From positions 1 to 49,399 of IMG/VR virus record IMGVR_UViG_3300002514_000012: a DNA stretch of 49,399 bases, one strand, 5' to 3'. Each line of letters opens with the position of its first letter. The stretch's first letter is position 1. The notes beneath the pieces were generated by a model, which saw only the letters and a list, made by a program, of their open reading frames with translations, ran no database searches and was not told the DNA's origin. This document shows, one piece after another, positions 12,749 to 22,031 of this stretch. A program made the position numbers and the translations under genes. The stretch is from a virus.

Positions 12749-13679
12749 ACCAATCTAGGGTCTGTTGTATTCCTGTCTTTAGGTTAGTTGAAGGGGTCCA
12801 CCCCAAAAGTTTTTTGGCGCGAGAACAGTCCAACACCACAGTTGTAGGTATATCAGGCTTGGTAGTGTCATAAGTTACCACTAGAGTCTTATCCTTAAGG
12901 CGCATAACCTCTTTAGCAATATTAAGAATAGGGGTAGCTTTTCCGCTGCCGCAATTAAGCAACTCGAACGGAGCCTCTTGTTTCGTTATACATAACTCTA
13001 TAAAGTCTACTAAATCATCAATATAGAGTAAATCCCGACACGCTTTCCCTGTCCCCCACACTTCCATCTGCGTATCTGCTTCTAACACCTTTCGCATCAT
13101 CGCAGCAAACACATGGCACTTATCAAGATCAAACTTATCATGAGGCCCATAAATGTTAGAGTGTCGGATTGCTGTATATTTTGTTGAACCTAACTCAGCG
13201 TAAAATTTGCACATCTCCTCGCAATACACTTTCGTTTTTCCCACTCCGAAGTAAGTAGGGTATATCTCTTCCGATGCATCCCAATCACTCTCTTTTTGTT
13301 TTTTCTTATTCGGTTTATACATCACGGTGCAACTGGGGAAGATAAGATGCTCTACACCCTGTTCATAACTCTCCCTTAAAATGAGGGAATTCATCAAGGC
13401 ATTGTCTGTTACATGAATATGTGGTCTAGTCACTATATCCTTTGCTCCAGAAGTAGTTGCAGCCAACTGAATAACTATATCAACTCCTTCCATTACACGC
13501 TTAACATCCCTAAAATTTCTAAGATCAGCGTACACCCAGTCTACCCCCAGATAAACAGAAGGTGATTCTTTATGGTAAACCCCTCTTACCTCGTACTCAG
13601 GATTTAACCGAAACCTTTCTAAAACATTCTTTCCTATGAAGCCAGTAGCTCCACAAATAAGCACCTTTTTCTTACCCAT
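12738..13679 (-). CDS. NAD-dependent epimerase/dehydratase (Fcl-like, altered active site)
   Basis: 313 residues. Glycine motif GATGFIG (10-16), FPSCTVMY active-site Ser/Cys region, and the HSNIYGPHDKFD stretch typical of GDP-fucose synthase (Fcl) relatives. At the YxxxK site the lysine is Lys148, but the residue four before it is Phe144, with Tyr143 adjacent (TYFGVGK). Either the Tyr is shifted by one or the catalytic acid is lost. It would act on a nucleotide-linked keto sugar. It overlaps both neighbours by a few bases. Confidence 0.8.
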   Translation of the reverse strand: MGKKKVLICGATGFIGKNVLERFRLNPEYEVRGVYHKESPSVYLGVDWVYADLRNFRDVKRVMEGVDIVIQLAATTSGAKDIVTRPHIHVTDNALMNSLILRESYEQGVEHLIFPSCTVMYKPNKKKQKESDWDASEEIYPTYFGVGKTKVYCEEMCKFYAELGSTKYTAIRHSNIYGPHDKFDLDKCHVFAAMMRKVLEADTQMEVWGTGKACRDLLYIDDLVDFIELCITKQEAPFELLNCGSGKATPILNIAKEVMRLKDKTLVVTYDTTKPDIPTTVVLDCSRAKKLLGWTPSTNLKTGIQQTLDWYEK

Positions 13680-14358
13680 CTAAATACTCTCTAATGACCT
13701 CTTCTGAAGTTTTATTAATACACCCTTTTTGCTTAGAAACCTTATACACATACTTCCCATAAGAGGGAGTTACTCCCGCTAAATGCGCTACATCCTCTAA
13801 GCTCATGCTGCTACTGGCGCAGCAATCTATTATACCTTGAGCCGTGGAGTTTATCAAAGAAATAATAACATCAAACACATCCTGCTGCCTTACATAATTA
13901 AACTCCGAGTCGCTACTGAGAGACAGTTTAGGCGATTCCTCACCCAACAATTTAGTGAAGTTATTGGAACGCATGGTAGGACCTAACAAGGAAGAGCAGC
14001 GCAAAATAATAGGGTTACTGGCTTTTTTAGTAACAATAGATTCCGCAAGAACCTTAGAGAGCTTATAAAAGGAATTTTCCTCCTGATATACATCCACAGA
14101 AGATATGTACACAAATTTGTTGTGAGGTATTCGGGTTAAGTCCTGAGTTAGCAGTATGTTATCGTCTACATATTGGTAGTAGTCTGCGATTTCGTTAGAA
14201 CTGTTAAAAGCGCAATGTATGATAATATCAAATTCATCCCGCAGAACGCTCTCCCTGTTTAACCTAGTAAGCGCAACGCTATCCTCTATTCGTTCATAGA
14301 GGAACTGACCTAGACCGCTACCAGCCCCTGTAATTAAAACTCTTTTACCTAAATGCAT
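13672..14358 (-). CDS. Short NAD-dependent epimerase/reductase (SDR)
   Basis: 228 residues, shorter than the usual 300-330 for this family. GAGSGLGQ nucleotide-binding loop, ISSVDVY active-site Ser, and intact FYKLSK (YxxxK). The C-terminal substrate-binding part is reduced, resembling small sugar reductases such as RmlD-like proteins. It probably reduces or epimerises a nucleotide-sugar intermediate. Substrate unknown. It overlaps flanking genes by 8 and 14 bp. Confidence 0.75.
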   Translation of the reverse strand: MHLGKRVLITGAGSGLGQFLYERIEDSVALTRLNRESVLRDEFDIIIHCAFNSSNEIADYYQYVDDNILLTQDLTRIPHNKFVYISSVDVYQEENSFYKLSKVLAESIVTKKASNPIILRCSSLLGPTMRSNNFTKLLGEESPKLSLSSDSEFNYVRQQDVFDVIISLINSTAQGIIDCCASSSMSLEDVAHLAGVTPSYGKYVYKVSKQKGCINKTSEEVIREYLDG

Positions 14359-15301
14359 TGTGGCGTTTATCTATGTTTGCGTAATTTTCGAGGAACCACT
14401 CGATAGTTTCATCAATACCATCCTCAAGAGATACTTCGCCCTTAAACCCGTGCGTATTCATGCGGTCCATAGACAGGATTCTTCTAGAGTCACCTTGGGG
14501 CTTGGAGGCATCCCATGAAATTTGTTTAGAGAATCTATTTGCTATAATCTCAGCTATTTCCTTAATACTGTACCCCTCCCCGCTTCCTAAGTTAACTGGC
14601 TCTGTAATACCATACTGAACCGCATACATCATTCCTCTGGCTACATCTCTCGCATGAATGAAATCTCTAATAGGAGATCCATCTCCCCACACACTAATCA
14701 CATCGTTTTCATAAGCCTTTCGGATTAAGGAAGGGATGACCATAGCGTTTTCTGGATCAAAGTTATCAAAAGGACCGTACACATTGGCTGGTCTGACTAT
14801 AGAAACTCTATCCCAACCATATTGAATTGAATACGCCTCTGCCTGTAGTTCCCCTACCCTTTTAGCCCAACCTGCAAATCTATCGTGAGGGGAGGGGAAG
14901 GTTTTCCATACATCGTCTTCTCGTAAAATCTCGGCAGGTTCGTACACCCCAACCGTACTAGTATAAAGATACCAGGAAACCTCACACCTCCTCGCTGCCT
15001 CCATCATATTAGTATTAAACATAAGCATAGGAACCATAAAGCTGGCTGGTTTCTCTTGGCACATTTTAGGAGAGCCCTTAACCCCTACCAAATTAAACAC
15101 ATAATCCATGCCTTTACAAACATCCAAACAATTGGATAACTCTGTTAGGTCTAACTTTTTAAACTCAACTTCATCAGGAAGATTTATATTTTCATCCAAG
15201 GAGACAACTGTTACACTTGCTCCTTGAGATAGAAGTAGGTGTACAAGTTGGCGACCAATCATTCCCGTGCCACCAGTAACTAAAACTTTTTTATTCAACA
15301 T
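14345..15301 (-). CDS. NAD-dependent epimerase/dehydratase with FAGWAK site
   Basis: 318 residues. GGTGMIG loop, YTSTVGVY active-site region, RPANVYGPFDNFDPENAMVIPSL typical of Fcl/GMD relatives. Where YxxxK is expected the sequence is F142-A-G-W-A-K147, so the position four before the lysine is Ala143 and the canonical Tyr is absent. The surrounding segment (DRFAGWAKRVGELQAEAY) is well formed and looks like a natural subfamily rather than decay. The substrate is unknown; by context a nucleotide sugar. Confidence 0.8.
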   Translation of the reverse strand: MLNKKVLVTGGTGMIGRQLVHLLLSQGASVTVVSLDENINLPDEVEFKKLDLTELSNCLDVCKGMDYVFNLVGVKGSPKMCQEKPASFMVPMLMFNTNMMEAARRCEVSWYLYTSTVGVYEPAEILREDDVWKTFPSPHDRFAGWAKRVGELQAEAYSIQYGWDRVSIVRPANVYGPFDNFDPENAMVIPSLIRKAYENDVISVWGDGSPIRDFIHARDVARGMMYAVQYGITEPVNLGSGEGYSIKEIAEIIANRFSKQISWDASKPQGDSRRILSMDRMNTHGFKGEVSLEDGIDETIEWFLENYANIDKRHNAFR

Positions 15302-16298
15302 TATCTAAGCTCCAACTTATTAAAGACTCATCATTAGTCTTGATGTATTCGTAAATTTTCTGAACAGAATACATTTGACTTTTATCAAACCCGTTCTGTG
15401 CCACATCTCTATACAAGTCAGCATCATTTTCCATGTCAGAGAGTATATCATTTAATTCCTCAAAATTGGAAAAGGGTATAAAGTCCTCTCCAGGGGTATA
15501 GAAGTCCTCTATTAGATTCCACGGGTCTTTATAAGCTAGAATAAGGGACTTACAACTAGCTATCTCATGATTCCTTACCTTAAATTGAGGCATAATCTGC
15601 TCATCAAAATTACTAAAAGCTTTGTTTCGTAAATTACCTTCAAGAAAGTTCCCGTCATTACGGGAGTGAGAAATTGTGTCCCATGCATCCCTTAAATACA
15701 ATTTATTAAAAGAGAGTGATGCCCTGCATCTACTAATTTCAACTAACTTGTCTTCCGTGGAGAGGTCTACATGGGTAGGGTAATCCCTCTCTCGCCTATC
15801 CATACCTCTAGGTCCAACATTTCTCCGTGTCGTAATATACTTATGCTTAAACTTGCGAAGAGTGTCGATTGCAGATGCGTGATCTTGAGAATGACAACCC
15901 CCAAACCAAGAAACTAATGCGTCATGGTCGTTATAGCGAGTGACGCTGTGATTTGTGTAGGGGTAAGGAATATACTTGAACTTTTCCTCCCCGAAAAATT
16001 GATTCATAAAATGGCAAGTGAAAGGGCAACAACAATATACTTCAGTAAAAAATACATAATCATCAAAATGGTACACGCTTGGCCCCTCAATTAATTCACA
16101 AGGGCTCCATAATGCTAATAAGCACCTTCTTCGGTAATCCCTATAAGTATCCCTGAAATCAGAGTCATATAAACCTGCCGCTCCGTTAAAAAGCACACAA
16201 TCAGATTCCTCGTCATTGTGAAGAAGAAGATCCTGATTCACATAAGGGACAACCCCCCACTCACACTCAAATCTAGAGAAATCGGAAACTATTTTCAT
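15291..16298 (-). CDS. Glycosyltransferase, CgeB/GT1-like
   Basis: 335 residues. Aromatic/Cys-rich N-terminal half without a clear motif. The C-terminal third (PQFKVRNHEIASCKSLILA, then a PGEDFIPFSNFEELNDIL segment and a final YSVQKIYEYI helix) fits the donor-binding half of CgeB/YkvP-like glycosyltransferases. Substrates cannot be inferred. It overlaps neighbours by 4 and 11 bp inside the island. Confidence 0.65.
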   Translation of the reverse strand: MKIVSDFSRFECEWGVVPYVNQDLLLHNDEESDCVLFNGAAGLYDSDFRDTYRDYRRRCLLALWSPCELIEGPSVYHFDDYVFFTEVYCCCPFTCHFMNQFFGEEKFKYIPYPYTNHSVTRYNDHDALVSWFGGCHSQDHASAIDTLRKFKHKYITTRRNVGPRGMDRRERDYPTHVDLSTEDKLVEISRCRASLSFNKLYLRDAWDTISHSRNDGNFLEGNLRNKAFSNFDEQIMPQFKVRNHEIASCKSLILAYKDPWNLIEDFYTPGEDFIPFSNFEELNDILSDMENDADLYRDVAQNGFDKSQMYSVQKIYEYIKTNDESLISWSLDNVE

Positions 16299-17425
16299 AG
16301 ATTAGTATATTGATTTAAAGATGGGGCTAATATATCAAAAGCTTTCTGAAGTTCTTGGATTCCCCTATCCAGGGTGTAGTGAGGTTTAAACCCTGTTTTT
16401 TCTATCCGTGCATTTGAAACAATGTAATCCCGTTTATCTGGGTCCTTGGCAATATCATCAAACTGTATAGAAAATTTAGGGTAATGCTCTTTAATTTTCT
16501 TAGCTAATTCTAATTTAGTTAGGTTAGCATCCGACATCCCAATATTATACACACCCATCATCATCTTTTGGGGATGTGTATAATAGTGAATAGCTCGTAA
16601 GAATGCCAAAGCAACATCTTGAACATGGATATAATTTCTCACGAAATCCCATTCAAATAACACTATGTAACCATCTTTATGAGCCTTATATGTAAAATCG
16701 TTAACCAGAAGATCTAGCCGCATCCTGGGAGAAACGCCGAACACAGTGGCTAGTCTAAAAACAATGCCCCCACGGTCTAAAACTACTCTCTCAGACAGAC
16801 ACTTAGTTTTACCGTAGTGGCTGATGGGCTTAAGGTCTGTATCCTCTGTACATTCTACCCCTTTCTCTCCTACACCATAACCGCTGTTAGTGTTAGGGTA
16901 AATAATCTTACAATGAGGCTGCGCGTTCTCACAGCAGAATTTAACATGCCTATAATTCACATCCATAGCTAACTGCTTATCTCGCTCACACGCTGGGGCT
17001 CCCACGATAGCTGCTAGAGGGATAATTACATCAGCTTCTTTAATGTAAGGGAGTAGTTTCTCTTGATCTCTCACATCACCCCTTACAAATTGAAACTCAT
17101 CTCCCCTATAACAATACTGAGTTAAGGGAGTTTGCTTGTACATTAAGTTATCATATACCGTAATCTTCTTAAAAGTTCTAATATTAGGAGTAGTCTCTTT
17201 CCACCATTTACCCTCCTTATTCTTTCGATTAACGGTCTTCATATTGTACATCTTCTTAGCTTCCATAAACTTTTGCACTAAAACGCTGCCAATATAACCC
17301 GCTCCTCCCGTAATAAGAATATTAGGGTGAGAACAGGTATCCCAATTCTCTACACTATGATCAATATACCCTGGTTTTGTATCCGCGTCCTGGGAGTAGG
17401 TTGGGGCGTCTGTAAGGTTCTCCAT
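16295..17425 (-). CDS. NAD-dependent nucleotide-sugar epimerase
   Basis: 376 residues. After a ~30-residue N-terminal extension comes ILITGGAGYIGS, then RGDVRDQEKL, PNTNSGYG and HYGKTK (intact YxxxK), the order of UDP/GDP-sugar epimerases. The catalytic set is complete. The ATG chosen forms a TAATG overlap with the upstream stop and has GGAGG ten bases before it. A TTG two codons earlier is less likely. Confidence 0.85.
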   Translation of the reverse strand: MENLTDAPTYSQDADTKPGYIDHSVENWDTCSHPNILITGGAGYIGSVLVQKFMEAKKMYNMKTVNRKNKEGKWWKETTPNIRTFKKITVYDNLMYKQTPLTQYCYRGDEFQFVRGDVRDQEKLLPYIKEADVIIPLAAIVGAPACERDKQLAMDVNYRHVKFCCENAQPHCKIIYPNTNSGYGVGEKGVECTEDTDLKPISHYGKTKCLSERVVLDRGGIVFRLATVFGVSPRMRLDLLVNDFTYKAHKDGYIVLFEWDFVRNYIHVQDVALAFLRAIHYYTHPQKMMMGVYNIGMSDANLTKLELAKKIKEHYPKFSIQFDDIAKDPDKRDYIVSNARIEKTGFKPHYTLDRGIQELQKAFDILAPSLNQYTNL

Positions 17426-17817
17426 TACCAACTAACCTCCCAATCTTTAAATTTAGAACCAAGACAATCAATCTTGTAATCCTTTCTGCCCCCGTTCTTC
17501 TCTTGAATTTTGTTTTTAGCAGTATTACGAATACCATTTAAACCATGCGTCAACTCTAGATCATTACCTTCATCAATGCCTTGTCTAAAGTTAGCTTCGT
17601 TGTGCCAAATGTGCAGATTCATCTGGGCTAAAACTATAACGGAACGGAGAAGCTCACCGTCCATACCTAATAAGCTTATATCATGTACGATATCACTTAT
17701 CTCCTCTTTATATTCCTCCTTATGTTGGGGAATAAACACTTCTTTAAGCTGAACGATTGAAAGCCTATCAATAAGTTCAGATGCCGTAGGCAAATACTTG
17801 CGCGATTCATTTTTCAT
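17425..17817 (-). CDS. Unknown protein, DUF4254-like pattern
   Basis: 130 residues, helical. LPTASELIDRLSIVQLKEVFI and the later NLHIWHNEANFR resemble the conserved segments of DUF4254-type proteins found in glycan clusters, but the match is from memory and partial. It sits between two nucleotide-sugar SDR genes with one-base overlaps on both sides, so a role in the same pathway is likely. No catalytic residues can be assigned. Confidence 0.55.
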   Translation of the reverse strand: MKNESRKYLPTASELIDRLSIVQLKEVFIPQHKEEYKEEISDIVHDISLLGMDGELLRSVIVLAQMNLHIWHNEANFRQGIDEGNDLELTHGLNGIRNTAKNKIQEKNGGRKDYKIDCLGSKFKDWEVSW

Positions 17818-18788
17818 TAAGAATACATCTCCATTCGTTTGTGAGGCTCTTCCTCATAGTGGTTTTTATACCAGTCTACTGTCCAATTTACACCCACTCT
17901 GACAGGGGTAGAGGGGATATATCCTAACGCTTTTTGGAACTTAGACATATCGTAGAACCTTCTAAGCTGACCATCAGGCTTAGTCCCGTCCCACTTCACC
18001 TTCCCCTTATACCCTGTAATGTCTAAGAGGATTTCGATTAACTTTTCAATAGTAGTCTCTTCACCAGTTCCCAAATTAAATGGGCCAGTTTCATTACACC
18101 TTTCAGCCATATCAAGGATAGCGGTAACCGCATCCTCTACATACAGGAATTCTCTTGAAGCTTTTCCAGAGCCCCATACCATAACATGATCATGGTCCCA
18201 TCTCTTGGCTTCTACAAATTTTCTCACCAAGGCAGGTACAACATGGCTTGTCTCTGGATCGAAATTATCATAAGGACCATAAAGGTTAGCAGGGAGGAGG
18301 ATGGTAGAATTAAACCCGTACTGCTCTCTATACGCCAGAGATTGAATAACCAATCCCTTCTTTGCCATAGAATAACCAAAAGAGTTAGCGTCTGGGAATC
18401 CTGAGAAAAAATCAGATTCCTTATAGGGAGCCTTTAGATTTTCGGGGTAGCCACATCCTGCTGCTAGAGCCACAACCTTTTCCGCAGAATACTTTCTAGC
18501 GTACTCCATTACTAAAGTACTCATCATAGCGGTACTATAATAAAAGCTTCCAGGGTATGCCTTGTTAACCCCGATACCCCCTACCTTACCTGCTAAATGT
18601 ATTACTATCTCAGGCCGATGCTTTGAAAATAGCCTATCAACATCCTCTTCTTTTGTTAGATCATATTCTGCTCTAGTAGGGGACATAACGCAACCGCAAC
18701 CTCGATGCCTTAACTCTTTTGTTACATTTCTCCCAACAAAGCCGTGCGCTCCTGTAACTAATACTTTCTTGTGAGCCCAAAAACTCAT
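17817..18788 (-). CDS. fcl: GDP-L-fucose synthase-like SDR
   Basis: 323 residues. VTGAHGFVGR loop, HLAGKVGGIGVN, AAGCGYPENLKAPYKE with Cys112 at the epimerase position, FGYSMAKK with Tyr139 and Lys143, and LPANLYGPYDNFDPETSHVVPAL. This is the full pattern of GDP-4-keto-6-deoxymannose 3,5-epimerase/4-reductase (WcaG/Fcl) and of the related ColC. It would make GDP-L-fucose or GDP-L-colitose in the cytoplasm. The presence of a GT11 fucosyltransferase and a ColD-like gene nearby supports either product. Confidence 0.88.
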   Translation of the reverse strand: MSFWAHKKVLVTGAHGFVGRNVTKELRHRGCGCVMSPTRAEYDLTKEEDVDRLFSKHRPEIVIHLAGKVGGIGVNKAYPGSFYYSTAMMSTLVMEYARKYSAEKVVALAAGCGYPENLKAPYKESDFFSGFPDANSFGYSMAKKGLVIQSLAYREQYGFNSTILLPANLYGPYDNFDPETSHVVPALVRKFVEAKRWDHDHVMVWGSGKASREFLYVEDAVTAILDMAERCNETGPFNLGTGEETTIEKLIEILLDITGYKGKVKWDGTKPDGQLRRFYDMSKFQKALGYIPSTPVRVGVNWTVDWYKNHYEEEPHKRMEMYS

Positions 18789-19504
18789 GCCTGAAGTACA
18801 AACACAGGTTGATGGTCTGCTTGGATCCCCGTATCCACATCTACATCGTCAGAAGAGGCTCCAACAGAAAGAACTGGTGTCCAACCTCGCATAAGGAGAG
18901 GGAGACGGATACTCCCGTATATCCTGTGTGCGTTCCACACTAGCTTATCTTTCCCCAGAGGTACAGCTAAAAATAAATTACCTCCAGTTTTAAGCATCGT
19001 CCGAACATCAGCCATTGCAGCGAAATCCCCATCAGGATTTAGTGGGTCCCCGTATCTACCTAACCCATCATGTTCAAAAGAAGAAATAGAAATAGCGGCA
19101 TCGAATTGTTCTCCCTGTACTTCGTCCATTTTCTTATACTCAACCAGAGAATGTAGTTCTGGGCGATCACTATACTCTACAACTGTTATTTTTTTAGCTC
19201 CGTACTCAACGCATACTGCCTCGTACCATGGGTTAGCGGAGCCCATAATTAAAACATGTTTATCTTTGATAGGGAACTTATCTAAGGCTAGGTATAAGAA
19301 AATGTCCGTAGAACCGTAGTAATTAGCCTTACGGTCCTTTGCCATTTGTAAGTACTCCTCAAACTTCTCGGAGGTGAAATTAGCGTTAAACTCTGCCTGT
19401 ATCTCCTCATTTGCGTTGTCTAGGTACTTACTCTCCACTTCAATCTGACCATCTAATGTGTACTGGTTTAATAATTCTTCAGGTATTTCTTCAGGAGGTT
19501 TCAT
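18785..19504 (-). CDS. DUF268 / methyltransferase-like protein
   Basis: 239 residues from MKPPEE. HVLIMGSANPWYEAV resembles a degenerate SAM-binding motif I, and ISISSFEHDGLGRYGDP with DGDFAAMADVRTML, LFLAVPLG, WNAHRIYG and RLPLLMRGW is the characteristic DUF268 pattern. The family is SAM-methyltransferase-like and occurs in surface-sugar loci. The chosen start has AAGGA ten bases upstream and overlaps the previous gene by 14 bp. A start 16 codons earlier is possible but buried in the neighbour. Confidence 0.8.
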   Translation of the reverse strand: MKPPEEIPEELLNQYTLDGQIEVESKYLDNANEEIQAEFNANFTSEKFEEYLQMAKDRKANYYGSTDIFLYLALDKFPIKDKHVLIMGSANPWYEAVCVEYGAKKITVVEYSDRPELHSLVEYKKMDEVQGEQFDAAISISSFEHDGLGRYGDPLNPDGDFAAMADVRTMLKTGGNLFLAVPLGKDKLVWNAHRIYGSIRLPLLMRGWTPVLSVGASSDDVDVDTGIQADHQPVFVLQA

Positions 19505-20483
19505 ATAATCTATCCTTAATGTCGTTATAAATAACGGAGAGCCCTTCATCAAGGGAGGTGGTAGCCTTCCAATTTAGCTCACGGTTTGCGCGAGTTAAAC
19601 TACATAATTGGCCCCTAATGTTGGCTTGCTCTGTTATATTATAGATGATGGAGATATCCTTTTCAGACAGCCCCACAATTTTCTCGGCTATATCTCCAAT
19701 AGAATAAACCTCTTCGGAGCCTATGTTCATTGGACCCACCAATGCTTGGTTATCCAATTTAGTAATCATCAATTTAATAGCCTCTAATGCATCGTCCATA
19801 TAACAATAAGTTCTCGTTTCCTTACCGTTTCCTCGAACAATGAATGGCACTTCTTCTGACTGAATTGCTCTTCTGCAAAATACAGGAATCACTGAACCGT
19901 TGTCTAGATCAAAGCTCTGGTTCTTACCGTAGATACCTACTAGACGGGCAATAGCTCCTCTTATCCTGCCTTCGTTGACAGCATACTTTAACTGCCTCTC
20001 CCCTATTAGCTTCGACCAGCCGTAGGAAATTCCTGGGTTAGAGGGATAAGCTTGCTCTTCTTGTAGCGGGATCGGGTTAATAGTTTGCTGTAAACTACTT
20101 GGATATACATGTGCAGTACTTGCATAAAAGTACTTACTTACCTTATTTTCTATAGCGCAGTTTAAAGTATTGGAATCAATCAAAAGACTTTCATTTAATA
20201 CATTATACGCCTCTCTCAAATAGTACCCCATACCCCCTACTTTAGAGGCTAAATGTATGACGGCATCGTGCCCATGAAAAAGACCAGACTTGGGATACAT
20301 TATACGAAGGTCAACCTTTTGGAATCTTATCTCAGGGTTTAAATACTCTCTATTACCCCTTTCTAAATTATCAATAGCAAATACTTCATACCCCTCTTCA
20401 TGAAGTTGATTACATAGATTAGACCCAATAAGCCCTGCGGCTCCTGTTACAGCAACCTTCTTATTTTGCAAAGAACATACCAT
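19491..20483 (-). CDS. NAD-dependent nucleotide-sugar epimerase
   Basis: 330 residues. VTGAAGLIGSNLC, HLASKVGGMGYYL, YASTAHVYP and ISYGWSK (intact YxxxK), then GSVIPVFCRRAI and a GNGKETRTYCYMDDA stretch. It resembles GDP-mannose 3,5-epimerase and UDP-glucose 4-epimerase relatives. Probably isomerises a nucleotide sugar. The start overlaps the FkbM-type gene's end by 23 bp. Confidence 0.82.
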   Translation of the reverse strand: MVCSLQNKKVAVTGAAGLIGSNLCNQLHEEGYEVFAIDNLERGNREYLNPEIRFQKVDLRIMYPKSGLFHGHDAVIHLASKVGGMGYYLREAYNVLNESLLIDSNTLNCAIENKVSKYFYASTAHVYPSSLQQTINPIPLQEEQAYPSNPGISYGWSKLIGERQLKYAVNEGRIRGAIARLVGIYGKNQSFDLDNGSVIPVFCRRAIQSEEVPFIVRGNGKETRTYCYMDDALEAIKLMITKLDNQALVGPMNIGSEEVYSIGDIAEKIVGLSEKDISIIYNITEQANIRGQLCSLTRANRELNWKATTSLDEGLSVIYNDIKDRLYETS

Positions 20484-21153
20484 AATTAATTCGTCTCATA
20501 GGTTTTACAGCTTCTTTGAGGAGAGGTTCAAGATCCCCCCAATGCATATACACTTTTGGTTCTAGACCGTAAGTGTCTCCAGCAGCGTCATAAGTAAGCC
20601 CTTCAAAGATATCTCCCTCCTCAAAAAATCCTGCTACTCCAAACTTAGTATAGCCAGCATTAATAAGGCACAAAACAGATGTTTCGAGGACATCCCAACT
20701 CTCTTCCGTCCATTCAAAAGAAACTAAACCACAGTGTAGCGTTAGCCCAGCTAAAACAAAAGCTTCATAGCCTTCTACATCAATTTTAATTCGAGAGGGA
20801 AATCCGTACTCTTTAGTTAAGCTGTCAAGCGTTCTAGTCGGTACTTTTATAGGGGGGCTCCAATTTATAGAACCTTCTGGTATATACTTATTTCCTAAAG
20901 CGAATCTAGATTTCGTTGCCCAATGCTCTGAAGCAGTTGCTACTCCTCTATTCATATGATCAATATAGAAGGGCTTCTCTTCATCATCCTTATCCGACAT
21001 TAAACAATTAACAAAGGTTACCTGCGGAGGGTGAACTCTTTTACCAAAAAAATCATTAGCATCTACACCAATAACTTTTCCTGTAGGATTATCATCCAAC
21101 CATTGTTTGGAAAACCTCCCACCATTATAACCGATATCAAATAATAAACTCAT
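20461..21153 (-). CDS. FkbM-family SAM-dependent methyltransferase
   Basis: 230 residues. LFDIGYNGGRFS is the glycine-rich motif I, GKVIGVDAND the second strand, and the FkbM signature IKIDVEGYEAFVLAGL appears near residue 120. FkbM proteins O-methylate sugars or small molecules, so this could cap or decorate a glycan residue. It lies between an epimerase and the fucosyltransferase. Confidence 0.82.
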   Translation of the reverse strand: MSLLFDIGYNGGRFSKQWLDDNPTGKVIGVDANDFFGKRVHPPQVTFVNCLMSDKDDEEKPFYIDHMNRGVATASEHWATKSRFALGNKYIPEGSINWSPPIKVPTRTLDSLTKEYGFPSRIKIDVEGYEAFVLAGLTLHCGLVSFEWTEESWDVLETSVLCLINAGYTKFGVAGFFEEGDIFEGLTYDAAGDTYGLEPKVYMHWGDLEPLLKEAVKPMRRINYGMFFAK

Positions 21154-22031
21154 ACTAATATAAAATCCTTAGGATAAAATCCCTCTCTATATGTAAATTC
21201 AGGGATGTCTGGGTGATAGTGTAAAGGGGCGACTACTTTTTTATTAGAAGAACCGCTTAAATATGCAGCCCACCATCCGAAGCTACTTACATGAGACATA
21301 ATGCTGTGATCACACATCATTATAGATCCGAAGTCTTCCATAGTTGTGCCACCTTCTGAGAAAATAAAACTGTCTCCTACTAGGTTCTCTTTACACCATT
21401 GGATGTCCTCTGCGTTATCGTCAGGTGTCCACCTCTTGCCACCTGTAAACACTAAAAATTTTACTCTTTCTCCTTCAAATTGCTTTAACGCTGCGACAAG
21501 ATATTTCCCATAAAAACTCTCTTCAAATGGAATATCAGGACTCCCGTACATACTATCCAATTCTGTGGATGGGTTGGTATGATTAGTGTTATCCCCCCTA
21601 CGAAGGTGAAGACTCACTATAGGGCAATCATGCTTCTTTCTTAAAGCATCAACTGTATCTTTTTGAGCATTTAAATTTCTAGGAGTAAGCTCTTTTTTTA
21701 TTACAGCAGAAAACTCCCCAAAGTAGAAAGTGCTTTGGAAGAATCCTTCAATACTAGCGTTGTCTCCTGTGAGGAAGAAGTGCTCGTCTACCTCCATATG
21801 ATTAGGCTCGTAGTACCTCCCACGGATACTTTCTAAATCGGTGGGTTGCAGAGTCTTAACGGGTATACTAAATTCTCCTAGCAAGCATTCTTGTCCGTGC
21901 CAGGACATATCTGAAAACTTAGGGACTTTAACTTCATAGTTATTTTTTAAACCTAGAGATCTTAAAGCAGCGTACTGAAATAATTGATTCCCTAGTCTTC
22001 CAGTTTCCCCTAATCCAAGAAAGGTAATCAC
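21150..22031 (-). CDS. GT11 alpha-1,2-fucosyltransferase-like
   Basis: 293 residues. GRLGNQLFQYAALRSLG at the N-terminus and VSLHLRRGDN (HxRRxD) in the middle are the two defining motifs of GT11, which transfers L-fucose from GDP-fucose in alpha-1,2 linkage. The C-terminal HSIMSHVSSFGWWAAYL segment is the third conserved block. With the Fcl-like gene in the same operon this supports a fucose- or related 6-deoxysugar-containing product. Confidence 0.88.
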   Translation of the reverse strand: MITFLGLGETGRLGNQLFQYAALRSLGLKNNYEVKVPKFSDMSWHGQECLLGEFSIPVKTLQPTDLESIRGRYYEPNHMEVDEHFFLTGDNASIEGFFQSTFYFGEFSAVIKKELTPRNLNAQKDTVDALRKKHDCPIVSLHLRRGDNTNHTNPSTELDSMYGSPDIPFEESFYGKYLVAALKQFEGERVKFLVFTGGKRWTPDDNAEDIQWCKENLVGDSFIFSEGGTTMEDFGSIMMCDHSIMSHVSSFGWWAAYLSGSSNKKVVAPLHYHPDIPEFTYREGFYPKDFILV

